From: Scheffersomyces stipitis CBS 6054
Taxonomy: Eukaryota > Ascomycota > Pichiomycetes > Serinales > Debaryomycetaceae
Assembly (NCBI RefSeq): GCF_000209165.1
Contig: NC_009068.1
Coordinates: 1,984,001-2,048,000, forward strand
Reading direction: 5' to 3'
Length of the DNA: 64,000 nucleotides
Positions within the stretch are counted from its first letter, which is position 1. Each line of letters begins with the position of its first letter. The notes under the pieces are model-generated. The model worked only from the letters and a program-made list of their open reading frames with translations, ran no database searches and was not told the origin of the DNA. The translations under genes were made by a program, and so were the position numbers. Shown here piece by piece: positions 9,187 to 18,713 of the stretch.

Positions 9187-9949
9187 GAATTCCTGTGCGA
9201 GTTTTTGCAGTTTTGCTACGGCACGTTTATTTATCACGGGGTTTTGGTCATGTGTTTTCCTGTATATAGACGTGTTCAATGCCTCTTAAACTTCAGTCGG
9301 TATAGCCTTTATGTCTTCAATAGCCATTGAAATGGGTAAGAGAGTATTACAATATCTGAAAATTGAAATATTCTCTTTTTAGCTTTGGTTCCATTATTCT
9401 TATTCAAATTTCGTTCAATTTTGGCCTTTTCCCAAAGAACTGGCCATTCCCAAATGTTGCGTCTGTTTCTTAGAATATCTTGTAGTATAAAACACTGTAA
9501 CAGGATGGAGATAGAGGATTGATATGTCTCACTACTGGTGAGACCTTTAAATCATGCTTTCCTTATTTTCAATTAGTTTTATAGTGAGTATTGTACTATT
9601 TGCCAGAAATACTTCCAAATAGTAGTCAATATATATGAAAATTACATTTACAAATTTGAATACCTTCATTAGCCATGGTTTCGAAACTATATACTCATTA
9701 AGATGAAGCTCCTTTATGGTCTGATAGCCATTCGAGAGCCTTAGCAAAGAGAGTTGAGCAAAATCTCTTTTTGCAATCTACTTCTGCAACCATTTCAAGT
9801 CACATGATAAATCACGTGCCAAAATAATATAAGTTATCAAGGATAAAGTGAAGCCCCAGAATTCAACTTCTATTCCCATTTCTTCAGGTTATTCTATGGA
9901 TATCGCACAGATGTGTACATAAAAATAGCAGAATTGTTACAAAAGCCGA
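9187..9949. other. intergenic region between tRNA-Tyr and YPI1
   Basis: 763 AT-rich bases that include the 5' flank of the tRNA-Tyr and the YPI1 promoter. A minus-strand open frame (9547-9747) has no recognisable features. I looked for long-terminal-repeat ends near the tRNAs and saw none. Confidence 0.55.
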
Positions 9950-10432
9950 ATGTCGAACAGAACCTCCAATACAACCGTCGAACCTAGAGGTTCAGAAGTT
10001 GAGAATAGAGAAAATGTGCTATTGTTAAGAAGACAATCGGTTCCAGAACATGAGCTGAACCCACAAGAGAGAACCAAAGCGACGCAAAAGAAGAAAAAGA
10101 AGAAGCCAAAGGTCAGATGGACAGAGGATGTGGTCGATAACGAAGATATGAACAAAAAGAAAACAAAAATCTGTTGCATTTTCCATCCTCAACGAAACTT
10201 CGATGATGGAACCGATTCTGACCATTCGCATTCCGACTCCGATTCATCGTCTGATTCTTCGGGAGACGAACGAGGAGGACATGAAGGAAGCAGCAGAGGA
10301 CCCGATGGTGGTAACGATAGCAAGAAAATTGTCGATGGAGTCAAGAAAGAACCCATTCCCAATGCGTATGAATACCAGCCTGTTTATAAAAATGAATCGA
10401 AGTTGCCTCCAGGGATCAACGATGAGAGATGA
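9950..10432 (+). CDS. YPI1: type 1 protein phosphatase inhibitor (inhibitor-3 family)
   Basis: Ypi1 binds and regulates Glc7, the catalytic subunit of protein phosphatase 1, in the nucleus. The 160-residue, highly charged protein contains the family core at residues ~52-82: a basic run, then [12 protein letters not shown], which includes the PP1-docking RVxF-type motif VRW, then [16 protein letters not shown] with the conserved CCIFH. The C-terminal half is acidic and Ser/Asp-rich, as in other inhibitor-3 proteins. Size and layout match S. cerevisiae Ypi1 (about 155). The start has good support because the conserved region lies well inside. It converges with the WSC gene. Confidence 0.93.
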   Translation: MSNRTSNTTVEPRGSEVENRENVLLLRRQSVPEHELNPQERTKATQKKKKKKPKVRWTEDVVDNEDMNKKKTKICCIFHPQRNFDDGTDSDHSHSDSDSSSDSSGDERGGHEGSSRGPDGGNDSKKIVDGVKKEPIPNAYEYQPVYKNESKLPPGINDER

Positions 10433-10849
10433 GATGGATGGGTTAGCAGAAGTATATAGTCAATAGAGTGTGTCAAGGAAATAGATCTGGTAGTGATAAT
10501 GATAAGATGTACTATAAGTAGCTGATCTAGCTACAGTATAAGTTTACTGATTCGTTGATAGTGACGAAGATACACTTTAGGCATGTTCTAGCAAGATATT
10601 CTTATGTCTATTAACATTTTGTAATGCAGAAGCATAAAACGGAAAGCTACCAGGCAGAAACATGCCATAGTCCTACCATAATCTACATATCTACAATATA
10701 CAACATACTCTACATACCTACAATATACAACTAAACCGATATCCTGTATTAACAAGTAAATGCAAAGTAACGAGTGATAATTAGAAGAAATGAATCCGTC
10801 GTATGAGCGTGGGTGCAAATTTCGCAGCCAATAAATAGATGAAATTAAG
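10433..10849. other. intergenic region between convergent YPI1 and WSC gene
   Basis: 417 bases of shared 3' sequence. A short imperfect repeat of CTACAATATACAAC occurs around 10690-10730. No gene is seen. Confidence 0.55.
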
Positions 10850-12277
10850 TCAGCTGTCGGGGTTGGCGATCTTTAACGTCTTACGTGAGTAGTCGAGTTG
10901 GTCGTTCAACGACTTGTAGCTGGGGTTGTTGTTCATGAACATGTTCTGAGGATCAAAACCTGTGTCGAGCTCGGAAATAGGGAACATGATTCCGTCTCGG
11001 CTTCCTGCGTCGTTGCTGGCGGAGTCGTCCATCATCAACTTCTTTTTGGACAAGCTTCTGCCGACTTCAGGGCTCGAAACGACTGCGCCATTGAAAAACG
11101 ACAAGAGCGATTTGCCCAGGTTGTCCCGGTTCAATGGAGATGAAGGAGGCGATTTCGCCAGAGCGGAGGCGATAGCTACTGGCACCGCCTTCTCGTTGTA
11201 TGAGAGTTCATCAGATGAGACCTGGTTCTCTTCATCGGTGAAGCTGTCTAAATCACCGCCGGATCTTCTGGCACCTCCTACACAACAACAGCAGTAGAGA
11301 ATTCCCAGAATCAAGCCGAGAATCACCAACCCCACGGCTGTAAATGTTCCTGCAACTTTCCCCTTCGAGTCAAAGAACGATGCAGACTTAGACGTAGAAG
11401 AAGTTGAGGGTGAGTTAGTCGAATCTGGATCGGTATTATGCTGACTTTCGCCGGTTGGATCCGAGTCCAGCCCAGTGCTGGAGTCGCTTGGAGAACTAGC
11501 ACCATTTCTGAGAGCGGTCACATAGAGTGTTTGAGTTTGGACCGTTTGTGGAACAGTTCCGTTTAGAGTCACGATAGAGTAGACAGTGGTTTCTTTGACT
11601 TTGGCCGAGGAATCAGACTCAGAATCAGAAGATAATGACGATGAAAATGACGATGAAGATGTAGTAGAAGGTTTACTAGATGTAGATGGAGTTACGGCAA
11701 CAACTGTAGAGTACGTGACAACCACATTCAGGTAAATAATGCTCTGGATGACGGTAGTACTGGCAGCTTCAAGTGTCTTGGTCACTTGGGTCGTCTGGGT
11801 GATCAAGGCTGTACCTGTCAGGGTAACTACTGTGGTAGAGGTGTCGGGGTCTGGCGTCTCCTCGGTATTATCTTCTCCATTACCACTATCATTAGTATCG
11901 CTAGAAGAAGCAGAGCCGCTTATTGTGGACGAAGGTGTCCCAACAAGGAAATAGCCATAGAAACCTGCTTGAGCACAATCCTCTAAATCGTAGCTTGGAC
12001 ACTTAACCTGGCAATTGGACAAATCTACGGTATCAGCTGGTACGGAGTTTGAGCACCAACATGAATAACTTTGGAGTATAGCCACAGCGTAGCCTGCATT
12101 ACGGCAATTATCCAGGCAATACCCAATTGAGTTGTACTGATATGTAGACTGAAAAGTTCCCAAGTTCGAATTAGAACACAGATTAAGAGTCAATGCCGAG
12201 ACCACAGCTGTGTACATCATAAATATGAGGAACACGGCTCGAAAAGCCAAGGGTGTTCGTTTCGACGCTAGCACCAT
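10850..12277 (-). CDS. WSC-domain cell-wall integrity sensor
   Basis: Wsc proteins span the plasma membrane, sense wall stress and signal through Rom2/Rho1 to the cell integrity MAP kinase path. From the ATG at 12275-12277 the protein has 475 residues; an upstream extension begins at a TTG and is rejected. The order is a signal peptide (FRAVFLIFMMYTAVVSA), a WSC domain with the expected cysteines (NLCSNSN... GYCLDNCRNAGYAVAILQSYSCWCSN... VDLSNCQVKCPSYDLEDCA, residues ~30-110), a long Ser/Thr-rich stretch expected to be O-mannosylated, one membrane segment (AVGLVILGLILGILYCCCC), and a cytoplasmic tail with charged and Ser clusters. Which WSC paralogue it is (WSC1, 2 or 4 type) cannot be settled by eye. 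Confidence 0.9.
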   Translation of the reverse strand: MVLASKRTPLAFRAVFLIFMMYTAVVSALTLNLCSNSNLGTFQSTYQYNSIGYCLDNCRNAGYAVAILQSYSCWCSNSVPADTVDLSNCQVKCPSYDLEDCAQAGFYGYFLVGTPSSTISGSASSSDTNDSGNGEDNTEETPDPDTSTTVVTLTGTALITQTTQVTKTLEAASTTVIQSIIYLNVVVTYSTVVAVTPSTSSKPSTTSSSSFSSSLSSDSESDSSAKVKETTVYSIVTLNGTVPQTVQTQTLYVTALRNGASSPSDSSTGLDSDPTGESQHNTDPDSTNSPSTSSTSKSASFFDSKGKVAGTFTAVGLVILGLILGILYCCCCVGGARRSGGDLDSFTDEENQVSSDELSYNEKAVPVAIASALAKSPPSSPLNRDNLGKSLLSFFNGAVVSSPEVGRSLSKKKLMMDDSASNDAGSRDGIMFPISELDTGFDPQNMFMNNNPSYKSLNDQLDYSRKTLKIANPDS

Positions 12278-14238
12278 GCCGAGGACTTGCTCTCTAGCGC
12301 AATTGGACAGAGTCGGGATCGACTCGAGAATAAAACTGAAAAATTGACTGAACAACCAGAAGCCGAGATGCAGAAATCAGAAGAGAAACCCGGCAAATCT
12401 TGAAGCAAATCTAGGAAAGGAAGGAAAGGGAGGAAACCTGATCCCGACACAGAATGTCTACTCGATCAGGGAGCCAGAAGCTTAGCTCTGAAAAAGGCAA
12501 AGGGGATGCTAGCACAATGTGGTGGAAGCAGCAGCACTTTGGGATGGAGTAGTGCGTGGAGGCTCGGAGTTCTGGGCTATGGACTGCTACAAGCTATGCC
12601 GCGAAATTGTAGGTTCAGCTGAGTTCTGGAGATGATTGGAAACAGTTGTGGTCCTGGAGCTTCCGGTTTCGAATTGCTAGCGAGAATATCTACTCAAACT
12701 CAGCAGTCGCTCTGAGCCCGTCTTTCGTCTCTCTATATATATGTCTAAATATAATTGCTGAGAAAAAGAAAAATATGAAATCCGGTCGCTGTACGAGATG
12801 CAGCTTGCGCTAATTGGGTCTGTACGGATGAGACAAGGGAGAAACGAAATTCCTTCACAGCACTAAGCGGCGACAACTCTGGAACAAGACGGGAAAAACT
12901 GGATGGTCCCGCCAGAGGTGATGGGCCACTGTTTATAAGCTGTGGTACCTGAATTTTGCCCATCGGGTTGAGATTCCACCTGAAAAATCTGTGGTTAGCA
13001 GTAGCCCAGATTAGGCTTAGGGTTGGACTCTGCTTCTGTTTTGCTTCTCCAGCGGAAAAAATAATCCTGGAAATCCCACATCAACGCTTCGCTGAGCACT
13101 TCCGACCACACATAGCCAAGTTCCGAGGGCCGACTTGAAATTTCCCATCCCATCCCTGATGAATGGGCTTGAGGTGCCGTTAGGGAAGGTAACTAAGGGG
13201 TGACGGGGTGACGGGGTGCTGGCAGCTTTGTTGTTGTTATGGGATTGAGAAGTTGCTATAGTTAGAACAGGAAGCTACAGATCGAGTAATTTGGATCTAC
13301 ATTCCATCAACTCGTTTATTCGCTGAGTTCTGTCTGGCGCAGATCTGACCAACTGACACAGCTTGATACAAATGCTGAGCAATTGCGGCACATTTGTCGA
13401 ATTCTATTTTTTGCTTTGAAACTCTCTGCCTGTTTGTGGCAGTTTGTCATTTCTGAGTCGAATCACTACAGCTGCCCGATTCTGCAGTCTGGCTCTATCG
13501 TTTTCGACTTTACCAGGGCGATTTTTTCCAATTCCACACCACGTAACAAGACGTCGATTGTAGATCCGGACCATCTGGCATTTCATCGACTATCTGGCAA
13601 TTGAGATGAAACCAATCCTAACGTAGCTTCCCTATTTCACGTGCCTGAAATCATCGTCGCTGCCGTCAAGGTTATCCGTCTTGACCGATTCAGCACATCC
13701 CTGCCCTTATCTGGAAAGATAGCGGATCGCAGATATTCGAGGCCGAGGTTTTCGAGGGGCGGCAGGCGGTCGGATATAGCAGGGCAATTACCGCATGCGG
13801 AATTTGTGGTACAGTTCCGGGCTCACATTTCAATGCAGCATCCCCCGGATCTGCACCCATTATTATGGTATAGCTGCTAAAAAATTCACTCTTTGTTCTT
13901 CATCTACGTCATCGTCCTTCTACCAGGAACATATCAATTAGGACTTGCATCTGTGGAATGCTATATACACTGTCTATTAAAATACCCAGGAGTGGTGCTT
14001 CCCGATTCTCATCAAACGCATCTCATTAACGCACCTCATTAAATTTTCTGGTGCAAAACGGTGTTGGAAATTGTGCAAATGCCGAAAGAAGAATATATTG
14101 TCAAGAAAGAAGGGTAGAAAACTATAGACGACGATCGAGAGAAAGTGCCAGAAAGTTTGTACTTTATTCTTTCGATTTCTTTCCGCTCAAGCTTTGTTTA
14201 AATCTTGTTATTCACCACTTATCACATCTTTCATTGTC
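12278..14238. other. long intergenic region upstream of the WSC gene
   Basis: Nearly 2 kb without a supportable gene; both flanking genes are on the minus strand. The small open frames at 12956-13138, 13383-13604 and 13641-13880 lack protein-like features. A short GGGGTGAC repeat (two and a half copies) lies at 13197-13218. The length suggests a complex promoter or an unrecognised non-coding transcript. Confidence 0.5.
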
Positions 14239-16323
14239 CTAAACTGTATCGAGATTTTTATTTATTATCTCTTCTCCGTTATCTTTATCCACGCCCATAT
14301 TTTCTCTACTGTCGTAGATGCCCCTTGTTCTCATCTGTTGTCTTGTATGCTCTTCTACACCTAACTCCATTTTGTTGCTGCGTTCTCGTGCTCGTACTGT
14401 CTCATACTTGCGCAATTGTGCTTGACGATACTTATCCACTGCTCCGGGTGGAATCGTTAAGGGAACACAATGGATCTGGGCTTTAATCTGCTCGTAAACA
14501 GAATCTTCTTGTTTCTCTCGGCAAATTCCGACTAGCAAGCTTCGCTCTGATTCTGCTGCGTTATTGTCGATCTTGATGCTGGATTTAAGCTTCTGCCACA
14601 TCTGAATTTCATCCTCAGAAAACGGCTTGTGGGGTTCCGTTATGGCTGCAACTTCAGAGAATTTCTCCATCATCTTGTTGTAGATGTCTGTGATTGCCTC
14701 TAGCTTCTCTAATTTCCCGCATGATACTCGCCGTAAGATCTTGTAGTTCTCCGATGCAGACCTCTTGCTGTTGCCGTACTGAGTGATTTCTGAAGGCAAT
14801 AGCAACTCCCCACTGGCTTCATAGACTACACCTCTCGCTATAAATGTGTTTATACCTAGAAGCCGTGGCTCTCTTTCTGACTCTCGAACCAACTCCTCTA
14901 GCAAGAATTGGTACACTCGTAATACGTTGGAAAGAGAATCATACTGTATTGTTTCGACAACATTAACATAGATAGACAACATCAACATTGCTTTGCTGTA
15001 GTGCTGTGAATCCAAAAGCTTGTTCTTTCTCACTCCCTCTAAGAACGACTTCAAGGTGTACTCATCTACATCGAGATCTTTTTCATTAACAAACCTCCAT
15101 AGCCTGTCCACATCCTCATCTCTTTGGATCTGTAGAGCCTTGTGGTAAACCACCTTGTTGAGTATCTTGCTATCACTTTTCCAGTTACTGTGTCCCAAGT
15201 CATTCTCGATGAAGTTGATTACTTCGCCTGTGTCTTTAGTAGTAGCCATGAAATCGTCTAAAATCTTGAGAAGCAAGTTCTTCAGAATAGGAAGCTTTAT
15301 GCGCTGAATATGATTGAGAAAAGACTCTTTGAGAAAGATGTTATTAATCGAGTCGTAGATTCTACTGAATGTTGATAGGTTTATGTCGATATTCATCGAC
15401 TGACAGAGCTGGAGATACTTCATGATTACCTGGTAGGTATTGGTGTTTGTCCTGATGTGCGAATGGGTCTGGGCCAACTTTAGCAAATGGTTTATGGTGT
15501 CGATATTGGGCTTGTGGCCATCTTTGTTCATGACCAAAAGCAATTCCCTAGCAAATGAGCTTTGGTTTTTGTCAAATCCAAAGAACTTGATAAGGTAGTT
15601 ATATGTATGCACAGATCTATACGGCTTGAATTCGTCGTTCGTGAGTTTATGAGTGTAGAGCAAGATATCTGGAACCAATCCGGACGTCAACGACAGCGAG
15701 TTCCGGTAGTAGAAGTTCAGATGTGTTAAGGTATAGATGTATTCTTGGAAATTCTGGACCGTTAGAGGTTGAGGCATAGACGGGACTTCTCCGAATGAGT
15801 TACGGGGGGATAGCTCTGGAAACCGGTTAGTGTCGGATTCCTTTTCCTCTTGTTCTAAAACATGTCGTACCACCATATCGTTGCTGAAGTTGGTATTTTT
15901 GAGATGCTCCGGCGTGATATTTATAAGAAAGTCCATCATCTTTTCAAAGAGCAGTCGGTCCTGAAGAAAGTTGTTGAACATATTTACAGGTTTGGAGTTC
16001 TGTTTCTTTCTCCAGTTCTGATGAGCGGAAGAATGGCTATACGGTGGAAGTTCATCGTTGAAGACCTTGAGATTAGGGATGCCCAACGGCGCCAAGAAGT
16101 CTCTGTATGTGTGGATCTGGAAATTGGTGCCCTGGGTGTTCTTTAGGTCAACTTTGACGTCTTTTCGGTGAACTATCTTGGGCTTATTGTAGATTCCTGG
16201 AGAAGTAGAGGGTGATTTTGACTGAGAATGAGACTTTGTTTTCGGTTTGGTGTATTTTGAAGCCGGCTCAGTCTGCCGCACCGTTCGAGCGATGCGGGAG
16301 ATCGTATCTCGTATAGAGATCAT
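14239..16323 (-). CDS. AEP3: mitochondrial PPR-like mRNA stability/translation factor, AEP3 homologue
   Basis: S. cerevisiae Aep3 is a mitochondrial inner-membrane PPR-type protein that stabilises the ATP6/ATP8 mRNA. The 694-residue protein has an Arg-rich, acid-poor N-terminus fit for import. Its middle follows the Aep3 pattern: a QNFQEYIYTLTHLNFYYRNS segment, then RSVHTYNYLIKFFGF, then KPNIDTINHLLKLAQTHSHIR, which lines up with the KPNTITFNLLLR...NSHIR part of Aep3 as I recall it. Helical repeats continue to about residue 480. It is longer than Aep3 (about 606). The start ATG is at 16321-16323. Assignment is from remembered family patterns; another mitochondrial PPR protein is the alternative. 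Confidence 0.7.
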   Translation of the reverse strand: MISIRDTISRIARTVRQTEPASKYTKPKTKSHSQSKSPSTSPGIYNKPKIVHRKDVKVDLKNTQGTNFQIHTYRDFLAPLGIPNLKVFNDELPPYSHSSAHQNWRKKQNSKPVNMFNNFLQDRLLFEKMMDFLINITPEHLKNTNFSNDMVVRHVLEQEEKESDTNRFPELSPRNSFGEVPSMPQPLTVQNFQEYIYTLTHLNFYYRNSLSLTSGLVPDILLYTHKLTNDEFKPYRSVHTYNYLIKFFGFDKNQSSFARELLLVMNKDGHKPNIDTINHLLKLAQTHSHIRTNTNTYQVIMKYLQLCQSMNIDINLSTFSRIYDSINNIFLKESFLNHIQRIKLPILKNLLLKILDDFMATTKDTGEVINFIENDLGHSNWKSDSKILNKVVYHKALQIQRDEDVDRLWRFVNEKDLDVDEYTLKSFLEGVRKNKLLDSQHYSKAMLMLSIYVNVVETIQYDSLSNVLRVYQFLLEELVRESEREPRLLGINTFIARGVVYEASGELLLPSEITQYGNSKRSASENYKILRRVSCGKLEKLEAITDIYNKMMEKFSEVAAITEPHKPFSEDEIQMWQKLKSSIKIDNNAAESERSLLVGICREKQEDSVYEQIKAQIHCVPLTIPPGAVDKYRQAQLRKYETVRARERSNKMELGVEEHTRQQMRTRGIYDSRENMGVDKDNGEEIINKNLDTV

Positions 16324-16912
16324 CTAGACGGTAAGGCGGCGGGGCAATAGAGCTGACAAAATCAAAAGCGTTTTGGTTACTGAAAAATTCCTAGCCTACA
16401 TAGTGAAAAATTATTAGTACGAAAAAAGATGGAGGAGCGAATAGCGAGAAAAAAGCTACTAGTGAATGGTGAGACGAGTGAAAAGTGAGAAGACAAAAGT
16501 GGAGTCCAGTAGGGCCACCGACTGCTACATTGTGAATAGGGAGTAGTCAAGAATGAGAGACTGTTCCTCCAGCGAGAGCAGCACTGAGAGTTGGAGTAAG
16601 GCAGAAGAGGAGTGAGTAGCAAGATCCGATAAGGTAGGTACAATTTTGCTAGAAAATGATACGGGTTTCTGCCTTTTGGAGGGTCACAATATACTACTTT
16701 GTAACCAAATGGAACAAAATTGTTAGCGGCATGACACCAACAAGACGGTTAAGAAATATAAACCTCAGCAGGCTACGCCAGTTTGTGAAAGTGTCACTTC
16801 TTTATTGGCTATTATAAGGTCAGATTCCACCTAACTTATACTCTCCAGAAGGAAAACCCACTACTTCACACCATAATTCTACTAGAGAAAAGATCAAAAA
16901 AACCAATTCAAA
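16324..16912. other. intergenic region between AEP3 and the interrupted frame
   Basis: 589 bases forming the divergent promoter of AEP3 and the broken gene to its right. A minus-strand frame at 16377-16643 has no recognisable features. The A-rich leader before 16913 looks like an ordinary yeast 5' leader. Confidence 0.55.
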
Positions 16913-17947
16913 ATGCCTATTTCCGCTGCTCAAACTCAAGATCGAATCGAAAATGAATTGAACAACATGCATTCAAAGAACGAGGTGCTATATACTGGAA
17001 ACATTGGCGATGCCGATATTGGATCACTTCGTCCAGTTTCGGGCTCGTCACTGGATCCAAACGAACTGGTGGATGATAGCCACACTTCTACGTCTGACGT
17101 CCTTGTCAATCAAAGAGGACGTAGAGTTTCACGCCTGAAGATCATGAATATGGTATGGGACGTAGTTGACGGTTTTGAGGATCGATTACTGAAATTGCCA
17201 GTATTGGATGCATATTTTGAAATTTTGGCAAAGTATCAAGCAGTGCTTGATAGTGTGTACAGACGGTTTCCACAACTAAGGGAGATTGTTTTGAATGACT
17301 TCGACGTCAGCTCAATTCCGGAGACTAGGTTGTTTTTGGATAGGTTCGATCAAGAGAGCAGGGTATTCTTCTACAGATTATTGGCTCAATAAATTGAAAA
17401 TATATTAAGAGATAACGTAGAACCAGCCTTCCAAAAAGAAGCAAAGACTATTACATTGAAGGACATTATCACCTATATTGAATCAAAGGATTGTGTTGAG
17501 GTTACAGAACAGATCATTGAATACTTCAAGCAATTTAATATGAACAACAGATTACTTAGCACAATTGATATTGAAAAGAACCATGCAAGAATAGTATCAT
17601 CCACCCATCGAAAGATCGTTTTGTTCGTCAAAACTATGAACCCATAGGACTTTATTGAGTATTTCTTGTATATTAATAACAACAAAGAAGCGAATGTCAA
17701 TGTATTAGGTCCGCAACTAAATGAACAGTTCCAACTCTTCAGGAATGATTCGTCAAAAGTGGCTCCTCCTCTTCGCTACACTTTTAGTCAGATACGATCC
17801 TATTCTGCATTTGCCGAACCCTGCAAACATCGTTCTGGTAAAAAAGGAAAGGTGACTGAAGTAAAACCCGAAAAAGGTTATGGGCTCAAAGAGAACATAG
17901 AGATCTTAGCAAATACAATGTTTTTCTTAGAGGTTAATTCGAAGTAG
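16913..17947 (+). pseudogene. 345-codon reading frame interrupted by two in-frame stops
   Basis: From the ATG at 16913 one frame continues to a TAG ending at 17947, broken only by TAA at 17390-17392 and TAG at 17645-17647, with no frameshift. The three open pieces (159, 84 and 99 codons) are all in the same frame and keep protein-like composition. At this AT content about a dozen stops would be expected by chance over the last ~185 codons. The first piece holds VSRLKIMNMVWDVVDGFEDR and a helical LDAYFEILAKYQAVLDSVYR region; the rest is Lys/Ile/Asn-rich. I do not recognise the family. It may be a young pseudogene, a truncated 159-residue gene with a decaying tail, or a readthrough gene. Confidence 0.65.
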
Positions 17948-18121
17948 AATTCAATAAATTTCTATACTCCACAAGTAAAACCGGTATATAGCTTACCATA
18001 CAGGACGTAATCACATGACATAAATATTGCGCACTATCAGATTTTTCATTTCTCATCACATTTCAAGTTTAGAAATCAAAGAGTCTAACTTCTTAAACTA
18101 GTCATCTTCACCATATCAAGC

Positions 18122-18340
18122 ATGTCTGCTCCAAAAGAAGGATTCATCATCCCAGCTTCTATCTCCCACGCTGCACTCGGTCAGGTGACGAACAAGTCCT
18201 TAGGTGTAAGATACAACTGTGCTCAGTGTGCTGCTTCTTTTTCATTGTCGAAGAACGATGCCATCAGATGCAAGGAATGTGGTCACAGAGTCATCTACAA
18301 GGCCAGAACCAGAAGAATGGTGCAGTTCGAAGCTCGTTAG
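18122..18340 (+). CDS. RPC10: RNA polymerases I, II and III shared subunit ABC10-alpha (Rpb12)
   Basis: This small essential subunit is common to all three nuclear RNA polymerases. The 72-residue product has the zinc ribbon [21 protein letters not shown]2-C-GHRVIYK with four Cys ligands (CxxC...CxxC) and ends in the diagnostic [13 protein letters not shown]. Length matches S. cerevisiae Rpc10 (70). The short N-terminal tail varies within the family. It converges with MLH3, with 373 bases between. Confidence 0.96.
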   Translation: MSAPKEGFIIPASISHAALGQVTNKSLGVRYNCAQCAASFSLSKNDAIRCKECGHRVIYKARTRRMVQFEAR

Positions 18341-18713
18341 AGTAAGGAGTAACGTAAATTTCATGAGATAAGCAAAGCATTTCTTGAGTTTTTGAAGTTC
18401 TTTATTGAAGTTAATCATTGAAGTTCGTATGCGAAGACTTTGAGCTCGAATCATTTTTCTATTGAAAACATGAAATTATATTCATTATTCGATAAGGGGA
18501 GTATTATTGTCAAGTATGTGAGTTCATTCATTTAAGATTTCAATATACTCTTGAAAGGAAGAATCATCATATGTTGTATTTTTCCCTCATCTTCATTTCA
18601 ACAAGACCATTGCATTTCCCCGGTTCCTGGAGCTCTGCTCCACTGTATAGATAAAAGCTAGTGTAAATTATTGGGAGTAATATATATTATTATTGAATTG
18701 AACTTCTGTAGAC
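18341..18713. other. intergenic region between convergent RPC10 and MLH3
   Basis: 373 AT-rich bases carrying two 3' ends. Nothing else is seen. Confidence 0.55.

Noticed and set aside
9049..9330. 93-codon plus-strand frame
   Set aside because: It covers both tRNA genes, which explain this sequence.
12278..12355. N-terminal extension of the WSC protein
   Set aside because: It begins at TTG and would bury the signal peptide; the ATG at 12275-12277 gives a proper signal sequence.
13151..13220. TGATGA followed by CTGG as a possible C/D-box snoRNA
   Set aside because: No proper D box CTGA or terminal stem could be found at the right distance.
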